DNA of 64,000 nt from positions 1 to 64,000 of the forward strand of contig NBMB01000005.1 in the NCBI GenBank assembly GCA_002084765.1, given 5' to 3'. A program made the position numbers and the translations under genes. Position 1 is the first letter of the stretch, and each line of letters opens with the position of its first letter. Below the pieces are notes generated by a model. The model was given only the letters and a program-made list of their open reading frames with translations, was not told the origin of the DNA and ran no database searches. The DNA comes from Candidatus Cloacimonetes bacterium 4572_55 (GTDB taxonomy: Bacteria > 4572-55). Positions 19,209-28,831 of the stretch are shown here, piece after piece.

Positions 19209-19590
19209 ATCGAAAATGTTGGTTAACCATCAATGAAGCGGACGGCGGGGGCCTGAGCTCAGTTGAAAGTTCTCGGTAAATTCCCCGCTGCTCCGCAGGA
19301 TGCACCTTGCCCTTGAGCAGATAGGAAATAATCTGCAAGCCGTAACAGACGCCAAGGATAGGCGCGTCTATCTCTAAAAGAGCCGTGTCCACCATAGGCG
19401 ATCCTTGATCGTACACGCTTGCCGGTCCTCCGGAGAGAATGACGCCGTTCGGTTGGAAATCCGAAAACTTCTCTGCGGCAAGATGATATGGAACAATCTC
19501 ACAATAGACCTTCATCTCGCGCGTCCGCCGAGCGATCAATTGGGTATATTGGGATCCAAAGTCAACGATCAAAATTTTTGAATTTTTCAT
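19189..19590 (-). pseudogene. guaA: guaA (GMP synthase) 5' fragment
   Basis: The first ~100 residues are the class I glutamine amidotransferase part of GMP synthase: ILIVDFGSQYTQLIARR, VILSGGPASVY, and the nucleophile elbow GVCYGLQ with its Cys. After HPAEQR the frame departs from the family and stops at 133 aa. The catalytic His-Glu pair and the whole ATP-pyrophosphatase and dimerisation parts (full length is about 510 aa) are lacking. A GGGG run at the departure point may carry a frameshift. The fragment runs into the Doc remnant, so this is a junction of two broken genes. Confidence 0.8.
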
Positions 19591-19606
19591 ATTAATATAT
19601 CTCTAT

Positions 19607-20221
19607 TTATTTAAATGCGTTACGTAACTCTCCCCAATCAGGAATATCATCTGTTATTTTTGTATCTTCCCAGCGATCGATCACCCAATACCCCTCATTT
19701 CCAATAAAAAGGTCTAACCGAGCCACCCCCTGGATTCGATCATCGACAAATCCTGTGCGCTCAGGGGGAACGCTCAGCTCGTAATGCCGATATAAGATAG
19801 CGGTCTCCGCCAGATCGTCAACCACATCCTCAATATCAATATCAGTCCGATCAAAAGTCAAAAAGACCTGATCTTGATCCTGCAAAGTATTGAAAAAATT
19901 TGAGGAAAAATGCTCCTCCTGATTTTTTGACCATACCGTGCCATACGTTTCTTCAAACTGATCCTGGTCATACTCGGAAGGAATATAAACAAATGTGTCG
20001 GAAAATCCCAGCAGATAATAATAGCTACTCTCATGTCTTTCTACAACTCGCCGGAGGTTTTCAAACAGACTCAACGGCGTGTCCGATGGAGGAATCCATG
20101 AAACTTGATCCTCGCTCGGCTCTTCTGGATCCCGAGCCTGGCATCCGAGAATAAGCAGGATCGACAAGTAAAAAAATAGACTCTTCTGGACAAATTTATG
20201 AGCATTGGATTTTTGAAACAT
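19607..20221 (-). CDS. Predicted lipoprotein, unknown
   Basis: This 204-aa protein has a lipobox-like LILGC at about residues 23-27 after a hydrophobic signal. The mature part is acidic and rich in aromatic residues (LRRVVERHESSYYYLLGFSD, YWVIDRWED). The tail resembles SnoaL-like or 'nuclear transport factor' style strands, but I would not assign the fold. It stands upstream of the guaA fragment on the same strand, 16 nt away. Confidence 0.65.
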   Translation of the reverse strand: MFQKSNAHKFVQKSLFFYLSILLILGCQARDPEEPSEDQVSWIPPSDTPLSLFENLRRVVERHESSYYYLLGFSDTFVYIPSEYDQDQFEETYGTVWSKNQEEHFSSNFFNTLQDQDQVFLTFDRTDIDIEDVVDDLAETAILYRHYELSVPPERTGFVDDRIQGVARLDLFIGNEGYWVIDRWEDTKITDDIPDWGELRNAFK

Positions 20222-20412
20222 ACGCGCGCCTCGGTTTGATCCGCAAATTACGCCAATTGCGCTGATTGCGCAGAGAGGTTTTAGGCGGATACGATTTTCT
20301 AAAAATTTTAGGGTCTGGTTTTTTCAAAATTGTTCCGGGAACCTGGTTTTTTTCGTAATTCTTGTAACATTATGGCAAAGAAAGTGTTCCTTACTCGTCC
20401 ATTGTCGAAATT

Positions 20413-22161
20413 ATGAGAATCTCTGGCTTATGCACATTTCCAGAACATCCCCGGAAAAATATTGCTATGCGCTCCAAACTTTCGCATCTGATGGGAACCA
20501 AATGGCGCACCTATTTCCCCACCCGTTCCGAGCATGGGAAATGGGAACGTGAAATCAAAGGTCTTTTTTATGGAGCCTTTTTATTGGCGTTTATGCTTGG
20601 CGCGTTCGCTTTTTTTTATCGAGCGTTCAGCTATCTGAGCTATCAACCGCAGATCGGCGCGGCATTGATGAATCGTATCCTCTCCATCGGATTCTTGACC
20701 TTTTTCTCCATGCTACTGATCAGCAATGTCATCACCGCGATATCTACTCTATACCGCTCGCCAGAAGTGACCTATCTATTCACCACGCCCACGTCGGCGA
20801 CCGATATTTTTACCCTCAAATCGATTGAAAATCTTTTTTTCAGCTCCTGGGCTATCCTGATATTGGGATCGCCGATAATGATCGCCTACGGAGCGGCTCT
20901 TCACGCGCCTTTTTTCTTCTATCCTTTAGTGGTCGCATGTCTCTTGATTTTCATTGTGATACCCGCGTCGTTAAGCATATCCGCGACGGTCATTTTTTCA
21001 CGATTTCTTGCCAGTCTCAAATTGCGACACATTCTATTCTCCATCGCCGCGTTATTTGCCATTTTATTGACGCTATTTTTGGTCTATATCCAACCTCAGG
21101 TCGTTATGTTGGAAGAAACAGAGGACATCTCGGAAGTCAACCGTTTTTTAGCCTCCTTACCGGTTTCATCCTCATATCTCTCCCCCAGCTCCTGGTTGAC
21201 CAATATTTTCAACAATGCGATCCATCTCCATATTGAAGAAGTCGTTTTCTATTCATTAGTTCTGATCAGCACAGCTCTTATGTGCTTTCTGATTGCATAC
21301 ATGATCGGAGAGCGGTTCTATTACGCCAGTTGGGCGGAAAGTCAGACCGCAAAAGAACTGCTGGCAGTCGATTTTTCCCGGAGACGCCGGATCACACACA
21401 ATAGAATCTGGCACTTTTTCCCCCAGACCTACCAAACGCTATTGGAGAAAGACAGCATGGTTTTTTTTCGGGACCCTGTGCAATGGTCCCAGCTCCTGAT
21501 GCTGGTGGTTCTGCTTATTTTCTATGTGGTCACGCTACGCAACATCCCAAGCAAAGTGACGCATGTTTTTTGGAAAACTATGGTATCATTTTTCAACTTT
21601 GGCTTTACCGGATATGTCCTTGCGACCGTCTCAGTGCGTTTTGTCTATCCTGCGATCAGCTTGGAGGGACGGAATTTCTGGGTGATCGGCAGTGCCCCGA
21701 TTCGGCTCTCCACACTATTTTGGGCAAAATTTTGGCAGACATTTATCATATTTTTCTCGGCGGCTCAAGCTCTGGTAGTTATCTCCAACTACATGCTCTC
21801 GGTGGATCCGATTATCTACTACGTTGGATTTTTTGGCACATCGGTTATGAGCGTCTCATTGACGTCGATCTCTTTAGGTATGGGCGCGATATTTCCCTAT
21901 TTTAAAGAACGCAATCCGTCAAAAATCGCCTCGTCGGCCGGGGGCTTAGTCACTGTGTTGATCAGCCTGATCTACGTCGCGATTGTGGTGATCATCATGG
22001 CGCAACCCATTCATTATTACTTCCGCTGCATATTCTACGGCAACCCCTATTCCTCTCGGTATCTCTTTATCGCCGGTGCTATCGTGATGTTGATCAGCCT
22101 GTTGGCGACATTCATTCCAATCTATTTTGGAAAAAAATCTCTGGAATCTCAAGATTTTTGA
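20413..22161 (+). CDS. Multi-spanning ABC-2-type exporter membrane protein
   Basis: This 582-aa protein has about 12 hydrophobic helices arranged as two six-helix halves. The central cytoplasmic stretch (LLEKDSMVFFRDPVQWSQLL) and the earlier YRSPEVTYLFTTPTS are features of large putative ABC exporters that pair with a separate ATPase. No ATPase gene is adjacent, so the partner must be encoded elsewhere. The ATG at 20413 has no strong ribosome-binding site; an ATG at 20467 (MRSKLSHLMG) is an alternative. Confidence 0.65.
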   Translation: MRISGLCTFPEHPRKNIAMRSKLSHLMGTKWRTYFPTRSEHGKWEREIKGLFYGAFLLAFMLGAFAFFYRAFSYLSYQPQIGAALMNRILSIGFLTFFSMLLISNVITAISTLYRSPEVTYLFTTPTSATDIFTLKSIENLFFSSWAILILGSPIMIAYGAALHAPFFFYPLVVACLLIFIVIPASLSISATVIFSRFLASLKLRHILFSIAALFAILLTLFLVYIQPQVVMLEETEDISEVNRFLASLPVSSSYLSPSSWLTNIFNNAIHLHIEEVVFYSLVLISTALMCFLIAYMIGERFYYASWAESQTAKELLAVDFSRRRRITHNRIWHFFPQTYQTLLEKDSMVFFRDPVQWSQLLMLVVLLIFYVVTLRNIPSKVTHVFWKTMVSFFNFGFTGYVLATVSVRFVYPAISLEGRNFWVIGSAPIRLSTLFWAKFWQTFIIFFSAAQALVVISNYMLSVDPIIYYVGFFGTSVMSVSLTSISLGMGAIFPYFKERNPSKIASSAGGLVTVLISLIYVAIVVIIMAQPIHYYFRCIFYGNPYSSRYLFIAGAIVMLISLLATFIPIYFGKKSLESQDF

Positions 22162-22175
22162 CCAAGCCTCTCTAT

Positions 22176-22396
22176 CCTGCATTATTCATAATCCTCGGGG
22201 AACCAGAGGTCTCAGATATTTGATATTTAGTGGGTTAGATTCGATTTTTAACAACATTTCCAAGAGAACTCAGTTTTTATGGGAATTTCAGAACCCTTAT
22301 TTGGGCTGACTCTGCGACTCTCTATGACTCTGTTGCGAATATAGTGAAATGCGCGCAAAAGCTCTGTTTTCCTGAAGAAAATTTGGCAAAAAAGAC
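22176..22396 (+). repeat. MITE-like element, copy C (right end missing)
   Basis: It begins CCTGCATTATTCATAATCC, like copy B, and follows it closely up to TTGGCAAAAAAGA near 22396. The last ~85 bp and the right terminus are absent. It fills most of the 302-bp gap between the exporter gene and rdgB. Confidence 0.75.
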
Positions 22397-22463
22397 AATT
22401 GGGCGCGGTCTTAAAAATCATAAGAATCTCACCTGAATAGCCCACAGCCAGGAGGATAAATAG

Positions 22464-23090
22464 ATGATCACGCTATCGATTGCTACAGCAAATCAGGGCA
22501 AGATAGAAGAATTTCGGAAATTGTTTCCAGAATTTGAGGTTTTTTCATTATCGAATTTTCCGGAATTGGGCGAGATCATAGAGGACGGTCTCAGTTTTGA
22601 GGAAAACGCTATCAAAAAAGCATCTGTTCTGGCGACGCATACCGGAGAATTGGCGTTAGCGGATGATTCCGGTCTGGAAGTCGACGCGCTCAATGGAGAG
22701 CCGGGCATCTACTCCGCCCGCTACTCGGGGACTCCACATGATTTCGACAAAAATATCAAGAAATTGTTGAAAAACTTGGAGAATACGCCTGATGTGGAAC
22801 GGACTGCCCGTTTTCGCTGTGTGATCGCCTTGATAAACCCTAAGGAAAAAACAGACGGTTCCCCTCGTATTGTCACGGTGAAAGGTGTAGTCGAGGGTGT
22901 GATTCTGAAGGATCTCAGAGGAAAAAACGGCTTTGGCTATGATCCGGTTTTCTATTCGCCAGAACTCGGCAAAACATTCGCCGAGGCGGATCCGAATGAA
23001 AAGCACAGCGTCAGTCATAGGGCGCGAGCAGTTCAGAAAATTATGCCTTATCTCCGAGATCTTGCCTCCACGCGGATCGCCAGAGCATAA
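22464..23090 (+). CDS. rdgB: XTP/dITP diphosphatase (RdgB/HAM1)
   Basis: This housecleaning enzyme removes deaminated purine nucleotides (ITP, dITP, XTP) from the pool. It begins with IATANQGKIEEFR. The family motifs SFEENAIKKA, LADDSGLEVDAL, PGIYSARY and GFGYDPVF follow, with SHRARA near the end. It is 208 aa, the usual size. AGGAGG just upstream of the ATG at 22464 fixes the start. A TPR protein gene follows after 24 nt, so the two may share a transcript. Confidence 0.95.
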   Translation: MITLSIATANQGKIEEFRKLFPEFEVFSLSNFPELGEIIEDGLSFEENAIKKASVLATHTGELALADDSGLEVDALNGEPGIYSARYSGTPHDFDKNIKKLLKNLENTPDVERTARFRCVIALINPKEKTDGSPRIVTVKGVVEGVILKDLRGKNGFGYDPVFYSPELGKTFAEADPNEKHSVSHRARAVQKIMPYLRDLASTRIARA

Positions 23091-23114
23091 TCCTCGACAG
23101 AAAATGAGAAAACA

Positions 23115-23978
23115 ATGCGAGAATTCATCTCCTTCACGTTCTTTTTGGTCGGACTAATTCTACTTGTCGCGCTTCTGGGCGGAGCGTATCTTGTCTATCA
23201 AAGCTACTATCAGTCCCGTCGGATCGCCGAGTTGTCAACGCTGGGCGACTTATATGCGATTCAGGGCGATTATGACAAGGCTGGAATCGCGTATCAATCC
23301 GCGCTTTCCATTCGGCAGACAAAAATTGTTCGGGAAAAGTGGGAAAATCTGGCAGTGATGGAGGAACAGGAGCGGCGTCTTATGCAAGAGTCTCAACATC
23401 TATCGGATTTGAGCGACGCCAGCCAGGTCGCCGCGGACACACTTTTCTCCCAGGGGAGTGCGCTGTATAAAGCGGAGGAATATCAGTCCGCTTTTGAGCT
23501 ATTCCGCGAGTCGTTGTGGCGGTTCCCCCAACATTCTGAGAGTCGGAAATATCTGAGAAAATCCCACGCGCAGCTTATGGATAAGTGGCGAGAAAAAGAG
23601 TTAGGCTCGTCAAAAAAACCTATTGTTCACCGGGCACCGCCCCCGAGACCCCAAGATCAAGAGACAAAGATCAAGCTGGACTTAAGCTATCAAATGATCA
23701 GTGAAACGATCACAGATAAACAGGAAAAAACAGAGATCAACCTGTTTGCTTTATCGAATACGACGCACCATCCAGCTTTAGAGAAGGTATTGAACAGAAT
23801 TTTTTTGAAATACGCCTATAAAGCAGGGTTTCAATATCATGATTATCCTACGCATATCAATGTTTTTATTTATTCGGATCAAAAAGATTTTTATCGTGAT
23901 ATTGAATCATGGAAAGCTCGCCTGAAATGGGAACGGAAGAGAGACGGGAGCAAACCGAGATTGACCTATTCTGAATAA
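23115..23978 (+). CDS. Membrane-anchored TPR protein, unknown
   Basis: This 287-aa protein has an N-terminal transmembrane segment (about 5-27) and two TPR-like units (about 38-70, GDLYAIQGDYDKAGIAYQSAL; about 110-145, QGSALYKAEEYQSAFELFRES). A polar linker rich in Pro/Arg follows. The C-terminal domain (about 190-287) is a mixed alpha/beta domain I cannot name. It is probably co-transcribed with rdgB. Confidence 0.65.
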   Translation: MREFISFTFFLVGLILLVALLGGAYLVYQSYYQSRRIAELSTLGDLYAIQGDYDKAGIAYQSALSIRQTKIVREKWENLAVMEEQERRLMQESQHLSDLSDASQVAADTLFSQGSALYKAEEYQSAFELFRESLWRFPQHSESRKYLRKSHAQLMDKWREKELGSSKKPIVHRAPPPRPQDQETKIKLDLSYQMISETITDKQEKTEINLFALSNTTHHPALEKVLNRIFLKYAYKAGFQYHDYPTHINVFIYSDQKDFYRDIESWKARLKWERKRDGSKPRLTYSE

Positions 23979-24031
23979 TTTGATCCGCAGATTGCACTGA
24001 TTTTCGCAGATGATAAGCACGAGATAATAAA

Positions 24032-24772
24032 ATGGAAGTACGTTGTCGGCAATGCGGAGGCGCGATTCACCTGGACGAAAATATGTTGTTTGTCCACTGT
24101 GACTATTGCACCTCGACATTTTATTTGGAAGACGATGGAGGAGGTAGGCATCTGTTCTCACTGCCTCATGTTCCGAAACGGAGCCTGGCGAAAATCCTGC
24201 GCGGGGAATTTCATAAGATGGGCGTGTCCGACGATCCAAAAGTGACGAAATTGGCGTTGCATTATATTCCATTTTGGAAGTATGAGCAAGATCGACAAAA
24301 GTTTATGGCTCCTGCGTACGTCACACATATCGGGGAATTTTATCAACTGGCTCTGCCTGGTTTGGATTTCAAATATTTCGATGACGACAAGATGACAGAC
24401 GGGATTTTGGTGCATAGCAGATTGGAGCCGGAAGAGGCGTACCAGCGAAGCCTTTATCTGAATCAGAACCCTAGGCTGAAAGTTGAAAGTGCCTATCTTT
24501 ACCATCTTCCTTTTTATCGGGTGGAATATCTCATCGATTCCAAAACCGGATCCGCGTGGATCGAAGCCGGACAAGGAAAAGTGATACAGCATAGCCCTCC
24601 GCCGATGCTGAAAATTAAATCGCCAGTTCGAGAATTTTTTTGGATTATCCCCATGTTTTTCATTTTTGTCATCGAGGGTTTGGTATTCGGCGGATTTTTT
24701 AGAATTTTTTTGTTTGCCGCGACTGGTCTGGCGATATACTGGTTTTGGCTGCCAAAGTTAGAAAATTTTTAA
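24032..24772 (+). CDS. Zinc-ribbon membrane protein, unknown
   Basis: This 246-aa protein starts with a zinc ribbon (CRQCGG at about 5-10 and CDYC at about 29-32). The middle domain is rich in aromatic residues and has no recognised family. The C-terminus (about 200-240) carries one long or two short transmembrane helices. Similar ribbon-plus-membrane architectures occur in bacterial proteins of unknown function. It is followed closely by a Minf_1886-family gene. Confidence 0.65.
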   Translation: MEVRCRQCGGAIHLDENMLFVHCDYCTSTFYLEDDGGGRHLFSLPHVPKRSLAKILRGEFHKMGVSDDPKVTKLALHYIPFWKYEQDRQKFMAPAYVTHIGEFYQLALPGLDFKYFDDDKMTDGILVHSRLEPEEAYQRSLYLNQNPRLKVESAYLYHLPFYRVEYLIDSKTGSAWIEAGQGKVIQHSPPPMLKIKSPVREFFWIIPMFFIFVIEGLVFGGFFRIFLFAATGLAIYWFWLPKLENF

Positions 24773-24788
24773 GCGGGATTAAAAAACT

Positions 24789-25181
24789 ATGTTTCCTCCG
24801 GACGAATTTGATAAATTTCTGTTATTGCTGGAAAAAATAGAAACCGATAAAAGATATAAGTTATCGGCGTATGGCTTTGTGCTGAGCTCTCTCAATCATA
24901 TCGTGTCGGAGTTGGATAAACCTCGTCATATTTCTGGAAGAGAGCTGGCTATCGGGGTCCGTGATTTGGCGATTGAGGAATTTGGCCCCATGGCACTGAT
25001 GGTCCTCGAGAAGTGGGGAATCCGACAGACAAAAGATTTTGGCAATATTGTATTTGACCTTGTCGATTTGGAAATTCTCGCGACTCAAGAAGAGGATCAG
25101 ATCGAAGATTTTGATAATATTTATGATTTCACAGAAGCCTTTAATACAAATTACTTCGCTTTTCAGGATTTTGATCTCTAA
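24789..25181 (+). CDS. Minf_1886 family protein
   Basis: This 130-aa conserved protein of unknown function has the family features: YKLSAYGFVLSSL, HISGRELAIGVRDLA, FGPMALMVLEKWGI and DFGNIVFDLVD. An acidic tail (EEDQIEDFDNIYDF) is also typical. The family is scattered among deep-branching bacteria. The gene sits 16 nt after the zinc-ribbon gene and 19 nt before the TPR-peptidase gene. Confidence 0.8.
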   Translation: MFPPDEFDKFLLLLEKIETDKRYKLSAYGFVLSSLNHIVSELDKPRHISGRELAIGVRDLAIEEFGPMALMVLEKWGIRQTKDFGNIVFDLVDLEILATQEEDQIEDFDNIYDFTEAFNTNYFAFQDFDL

Positions 25182-25200
25182 TCGTTTCCAAAGGATAGTA

Positions 25201-27099
25201 ATGGCATCCAGATTTCGGCGTTGTCTCTTGCTTGTCATCATCGCTCTCGCCGCGTTCGCTATCGATTGCCGCACCCTGAAAGACGATCAATATCAATCCA
25301 CACGCTTCCTGCATGCTCAGGCGGATATCGCCTATTATCGCCACGACATCGAAGACGCGATCGATCGTTTGGAAGAGGTCTCACGCGTTGCCCCGGCAGA
25401 CGCGGTTTGTTATCGCAAATTAGCCGATATTTACCGCTATTTCCGGCGGAATTATACGAAGGCGTTGAGCTACGCGAGTAAAAGCTATGAGTTAGACCCG
25501 CATGAGCCGGAAATTCATTTCGTGATCGCAAAAATTTATGAAGGGTGGAAAGATTATGAGCGAGCGATCCGTTATTATCAATCCGGATTGATGTTAAACC
25601 CCTCGCTTCCCTATCAATATTATCACCTCATAGCTCTCTGCCATTTGGCTCGGGAAGACACGACGCAGGCGGTGATCTCGCTCCAAAAGGGGATCGATCT
25701 TGAACCCCATTATAGCCCGACCAATCGGCTGTTGCATCGGATATTGGTCAAGCAGAACCATTATCGGCAGGCACTGGATTTGTGGCGAACCGACAATCTC
25801 GTGACCGCAAAAGCCAAGACATTCGGATCGTTTTGGGAATGGTCTCAAGAGATCGAGAAAGCTGTCCGGATGATCGAAGCAAATCCAGAGGATACCGACG
25901 CGTATATTCAATTGGCAGTCGCCTACTTCAGCGCGCTTTTATACCATGAATCGTTTTCCGTCCTGGAAAAAATTCTTCTGAAAAATCCCCATTTTATATC
26001 CATCAAGCGACGCTGGGAAATCACTGGAGCCTACATCCATTTGATGAATGAGACAGAAATGATCACGGACGCCCATTATACGCGGGTGGTCAACGGGCAG
26101 CCTAACGATTCCCTTTTTCGCCAGGACATTTGGCGCGCGTTCAAGAAGATGGCAAAATTTTTTCCTGAGTTGGGCCCTCCGCCGTATCGCTATAAGGAAA
26201 GATATTTCAATACATTGCGAAAAAAAATCGAAAATACGTTTCGAGCCGCTGTGGTGGTCGGTATCACGGATAATGTGTTCGATTGTCATTTTGGACATAT
26301 CGTGGGTCGGGAGGAAAAGTCGCTTTCCTTATGGGAGGAACAGGGCGATATCCACGCGATCTATCTGGATTACATGGTCAGCAACGGTTTCGGAAGTTGG
26401 GCTTGGCAATATCAGACTCAGAACGGAGGATTCAGCAGTTCGGAAAATATGTACACTGTGTATAGCATCTATCCGCCATTTTTGCATCGAGCCGTACATG
26501 ATTGGTGGCTGCTCAATGACTCTGCGACGCGTGGTCGGTATGATCGATCTGTGCGCTGGAGTGGGGTCGGCATGTCAGCAGACCCATTCGCCATCTATTA
26601 CTCGCCCCGGCTCCGTGGTCGGATGCGGCTGAAAGAACTGAAAGAGGTCTCTGAAACGATTAACGATCGATATTCAGATGATAAAAAACGTCCTTTCCAA
26701 TTTATCAAATATCTCTCGAATAAGATCATCGAATCGAGCATCTCCAATCATGAAGGATATCACGCGTTGGAGAGGGCTCACCTTGGGGAGAACGATTCTG
26801 TCCTGAATCCAGTCCAGATGGAAAAGCATTCGAAGTTGACGGAACTTTATTATTCGCCATTTCCTTTTTTGGTATTATCCGAGCTTATGACGCCGGATAT
26901 CAACCCAGATACTCATGGAAACTCCGCTCATGCACAGGCGAATTTTCAAATTTTTGAAGGCTTTGCACAGTATATCTATCATCACTCAAAACAGTTCCCA
27001 AGTATCAATCAGAACAGTAATATCATGGAGCAGATTCACAAACTGGACAAAAAGCAAATCCGGATGATCGCAAGTCGCCTATTTTTTGAAGAAACCTAA
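25201..27099 (+). CDS. TPR protein fused to a predicted zinc metallopeptidase domain
   Basis: This is a 632-aa exported protein. The signal segment ends in AFAIDC near residue 23, a poor lipobox because of the Asp before Cys. TPR-like repeats cover about 30-300. The C-terminal domain contains HEGYH at 517-521, an HExxH zinc motif. IFEGFAQY follows, with Glu near 586, the position and style of the third ligand in gluzincin peptidases. I chose the ATG at 25201, since the longer frame from 25039 would overlap the upstream gene deeply. The substrate is unknown; a periplasmic or surface role is inferred. Confidence 0.7.
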   Translation: MASRFRRCLLLVIIALAAFAIDCRTLKDDQYQSTRFLHAQADIAYYRHDIEDAIDRLEEVSRVAPADAVCYRKLADIYRYFRRNYTKALSYASKSYELDPHEPEIHFVIAKIYEGWKDYERAIRYYQSGLMLNPSLPYQYYHLIALCHLAREDTTQAVISLQKGIDLEPHYSPTNRLLHRILVKQNHYRQALDLWRTDNLVTAKAKTFGSFWEWSQEIEKAVRMIEANPEDTDAYIQLAVAYFSALLYHESFSVLEKILLKNPHFISIKRRWEITGAYIHLMNETEMITDAHYTRVVNGQPNDSLFRQDIWRAFKKMAKFFPELGPPPYRYKERYFNTLRKKIENTFRAAVVVGITDNVFDCHFGHIVGREEKSLSLWEEQGDIHAIYLDYMVSNGFGSWAWQYQTQNGGFSSSENMYTVYSIYPPFLHRAVHDWWLLNDSATRGRYDRSVRWSGVGMSADPFAIYYSPRLRGRMRLKELKEVSETINDRYSDDKKRPFQFIKYLSNKIIESSISNHEGYHALERAHLGENDSVLNPVQMEKHSKLTELYYSPFPFLVLSELMTPDINPDTHGNSAHAQANFQIFEGFAQYIYHHSKQFPSINQNSNIMEQIHKLDKKQIRMIASRLFFEET

Positions 27100-27463
27100 A
27101 TTAGAAGTCATTACCTGTTGATAATGCACGTGAATAGTTAATATTAGGAAAATATGCTCTCAATGAATTTGTTTTTAGACGAATTTTTGCCACACCCAAT
27201 TCTATTTTTAAAATTTTACAAAATAAACATCTATTCTTGCCAATTCAGATGTGGTTACTTATATTGCTAATCCGTGAAGTAGAGACACGTAATTTTTCGA
27301 GATTCTCAAATTCTGATATTTATCTCGCAGAAGAGGTTGAGAACGCGTGGAATATGAATAAAATTCTCAGCGGTCTCCTCGTTTTTTGTGAGAGGCAAAT
27401 TCTTTTTATTGTTCATTTTATTGTTCATTTTATTGTTCATTTTATTGTTCAAATGGGGCTGCC
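27100..27463. other. Intergenic region upstream of hslU with short tandem repeat
   Basis: This is an A+T-rich gap of 364 bp. Its only clear structure is the four-copy 12-bp repeat at 27404-27451. A frame at 27237-27476 runs through the repeat and has no gene-like features. No hslV gene lies here. Confidence 0.5.
27404..27451. repeat. Four exact 12-bp tandem copies of TTTTATTGTTCA
   Basis: Four identical units run end to end and finish 12 nt before the hslU start codon. The position overlaps the expected promoter or ribosome-binding region, so unit number could affect expression. No standard Shine-Dalgarno sequence is seen. Confidence 0.85.
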
Positions 27464-28819
27464 ATGCAAGGATTAACGCCACGGCAAATTGTCGAGGAAT
27501 TGGATAAATATATTATCGGTCAGCACAATGCAAAAAAATCGGTTGCAATCGCTCTGCGCAACCGTTGGCGACGTCAGCAGGTGGAGGATAACCTGCGAGA
27601 AGAAATTATGCCCAACAACATCATAATGATCGGTCCCACAGGCGTGGGCAAGACAGAGATCGCCCGACGGTTGGCGCGTTTAGCCGGTGCTCCTTTTATG
27701 AAGGTGGAAGCCTCCAAGTTCACAGAAGTCGGTTATGTGGGGCGAGATGTAGAGGCAATGGTGCGCGATCTGACCGATTTGTCGATCAATATGGTTCGTC
27801 GGGAGAAGACGGAAGAAGTGGACAAAATAGCCCGAGCCGCGGCAGTAGAGCGATTGATCGATCTTTTAATCAAGAGCGCGCCCGAGCCTGTCGTTGAAGA
27901 AGATATGGAGACGATCGACATCTCCAAAAAAACGGAGAGAGTCAAGGTCAGAGAAAATATCCGTCGTATGCTACATGAGAATAAGCTGGACCATAAAAAA
28001 GTGGAGGTTGAAGTCGAGCAGAGGTCCTTCCCGACAATTGAGATTTTCTCTAATCAGGAAATGGAAGAGCTGGACATCAGTTTTCAGGAGGCTTTTGCCG
28101 GATTATTGCCGCCTGTAAAGAAAAAGCGTAAGTTGCCAATACAGGAAGCCCAAAAAATTCTGGAACATGAAGAGGTGCAAAAATTGATCGATATGGAAGA
28201 GGTGGTCGAGGAGGCGATCCACCGGATTCAGAATTCCGGAATTATTTTTTTGGATGAAATTGATAAAATTGTCTCCGACGATCATAAAAGCGGTCCCGAT
28301 GTCTCCAGAGAAGGAGTTCAGCGCGACCTACTGCCGATTGTCGAGGGCTCCTCTGTTGCCACCAAATACGGCATGATCAAAACCGACCATATCCTGTTTA
28401 TCGCCGCGGGAGCATTCCATGTCTCCAAGCCGTCCGATCTGATCCCGGAGATGCAAGGACGCTTTCCGATCCGCGTGGAATTGAACGACTTGACAGCAAA
28501 AGATTTCGAGCGTATATTGGTAGAGCCGGAAAACGCGTTGATCAAACAATATATCGCATTGATCGGTGCCGAGAATATAAAAATGGACTTCACATCTGCG
28601 GCGATTCAAGAAATCGCTCGAATCGCCGCAGATGTGAATAGCCGGACAGAAAATATCGGGGCAAGACGGCTACACACAATTATGACTATTTTGCTGGAAG
28701 AGCTGCTGTTTGAAGCACCGGACTGCGACTATGACAGCGTCACTATCGATGGCGACGATGTGCGGAATCGGTTGCAGGATATTGTCGAGGATGAGGACTT
28801 AAGCCGTTATATCTTATAA
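27464..28819 (+). CDS. hslU: ATP-dependent protease ATPase subunit HslU
   Basis: HslU is the AAA+ unfoldase that partners the HslV peptidase. Walker A is GPTGVGKTEIARR (about residue 57), and the GYVGRDVE pore loop is present (about 91-94). An I-domain insertion follows (about 110-250), then Walker B IIFLDEIDKI. The C-terminus LSRYIL corresponds to the tail that docks on HslV (usually LSRFIL). All unfoldase parts are present at 451 aa. The gene usually directly upstream, hslV, is missing from this window. A purine nucleoside phosphorylase gene follows after 12 nt. Confidence 0.96.
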   Translation: MQGLTPRQIVEELDKYIIGQHNAKKSVAIALRNRWRRQQVEDNLREEIMPNNIIMIGPTGVGKTEIARRLARLAGAPFMKVEASKFTEVGYVGRDVEAMVRDLTDLSINMVRREKTEEVDKIARAAAVERLIDLLIKSAPEPVVEEDMETIDISKKTERVKVRENIRRMLHENKLDHKKVEVEVEQRSFPTIEIFSNQEMEELDISFQEAFAGLLPPVKKKRKLPIQEAQKILEHEEVQKLIDMEEVVEEAIHRIQNSGIIFLDEIDKIVSDDHKSGPDVSREGVQRDLLPIVEGSSVATKYGMIKTDHILFIAAGAFHVSKPSDLIPEMQGRFPIRVELNDLTAKDFERILVEPENALIKQYIALIGAENIKMDFTSAAIQEIARIAADVNSRTENIGARRLHTIMTILLEELLFEAPDCDYDSVTIDGDDVRNRLQDIVEDEDLSRYIL

Positions 28820-28831
28820 TATCGAGGAGTT

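Noticed and set aside
27237-27476. 79-codon open frame upstream of hslU
   Set aside because: It runs through the 12-bp tandem repeat, has no ribosome-binding site and no family resemblance, and overlaps hslU.
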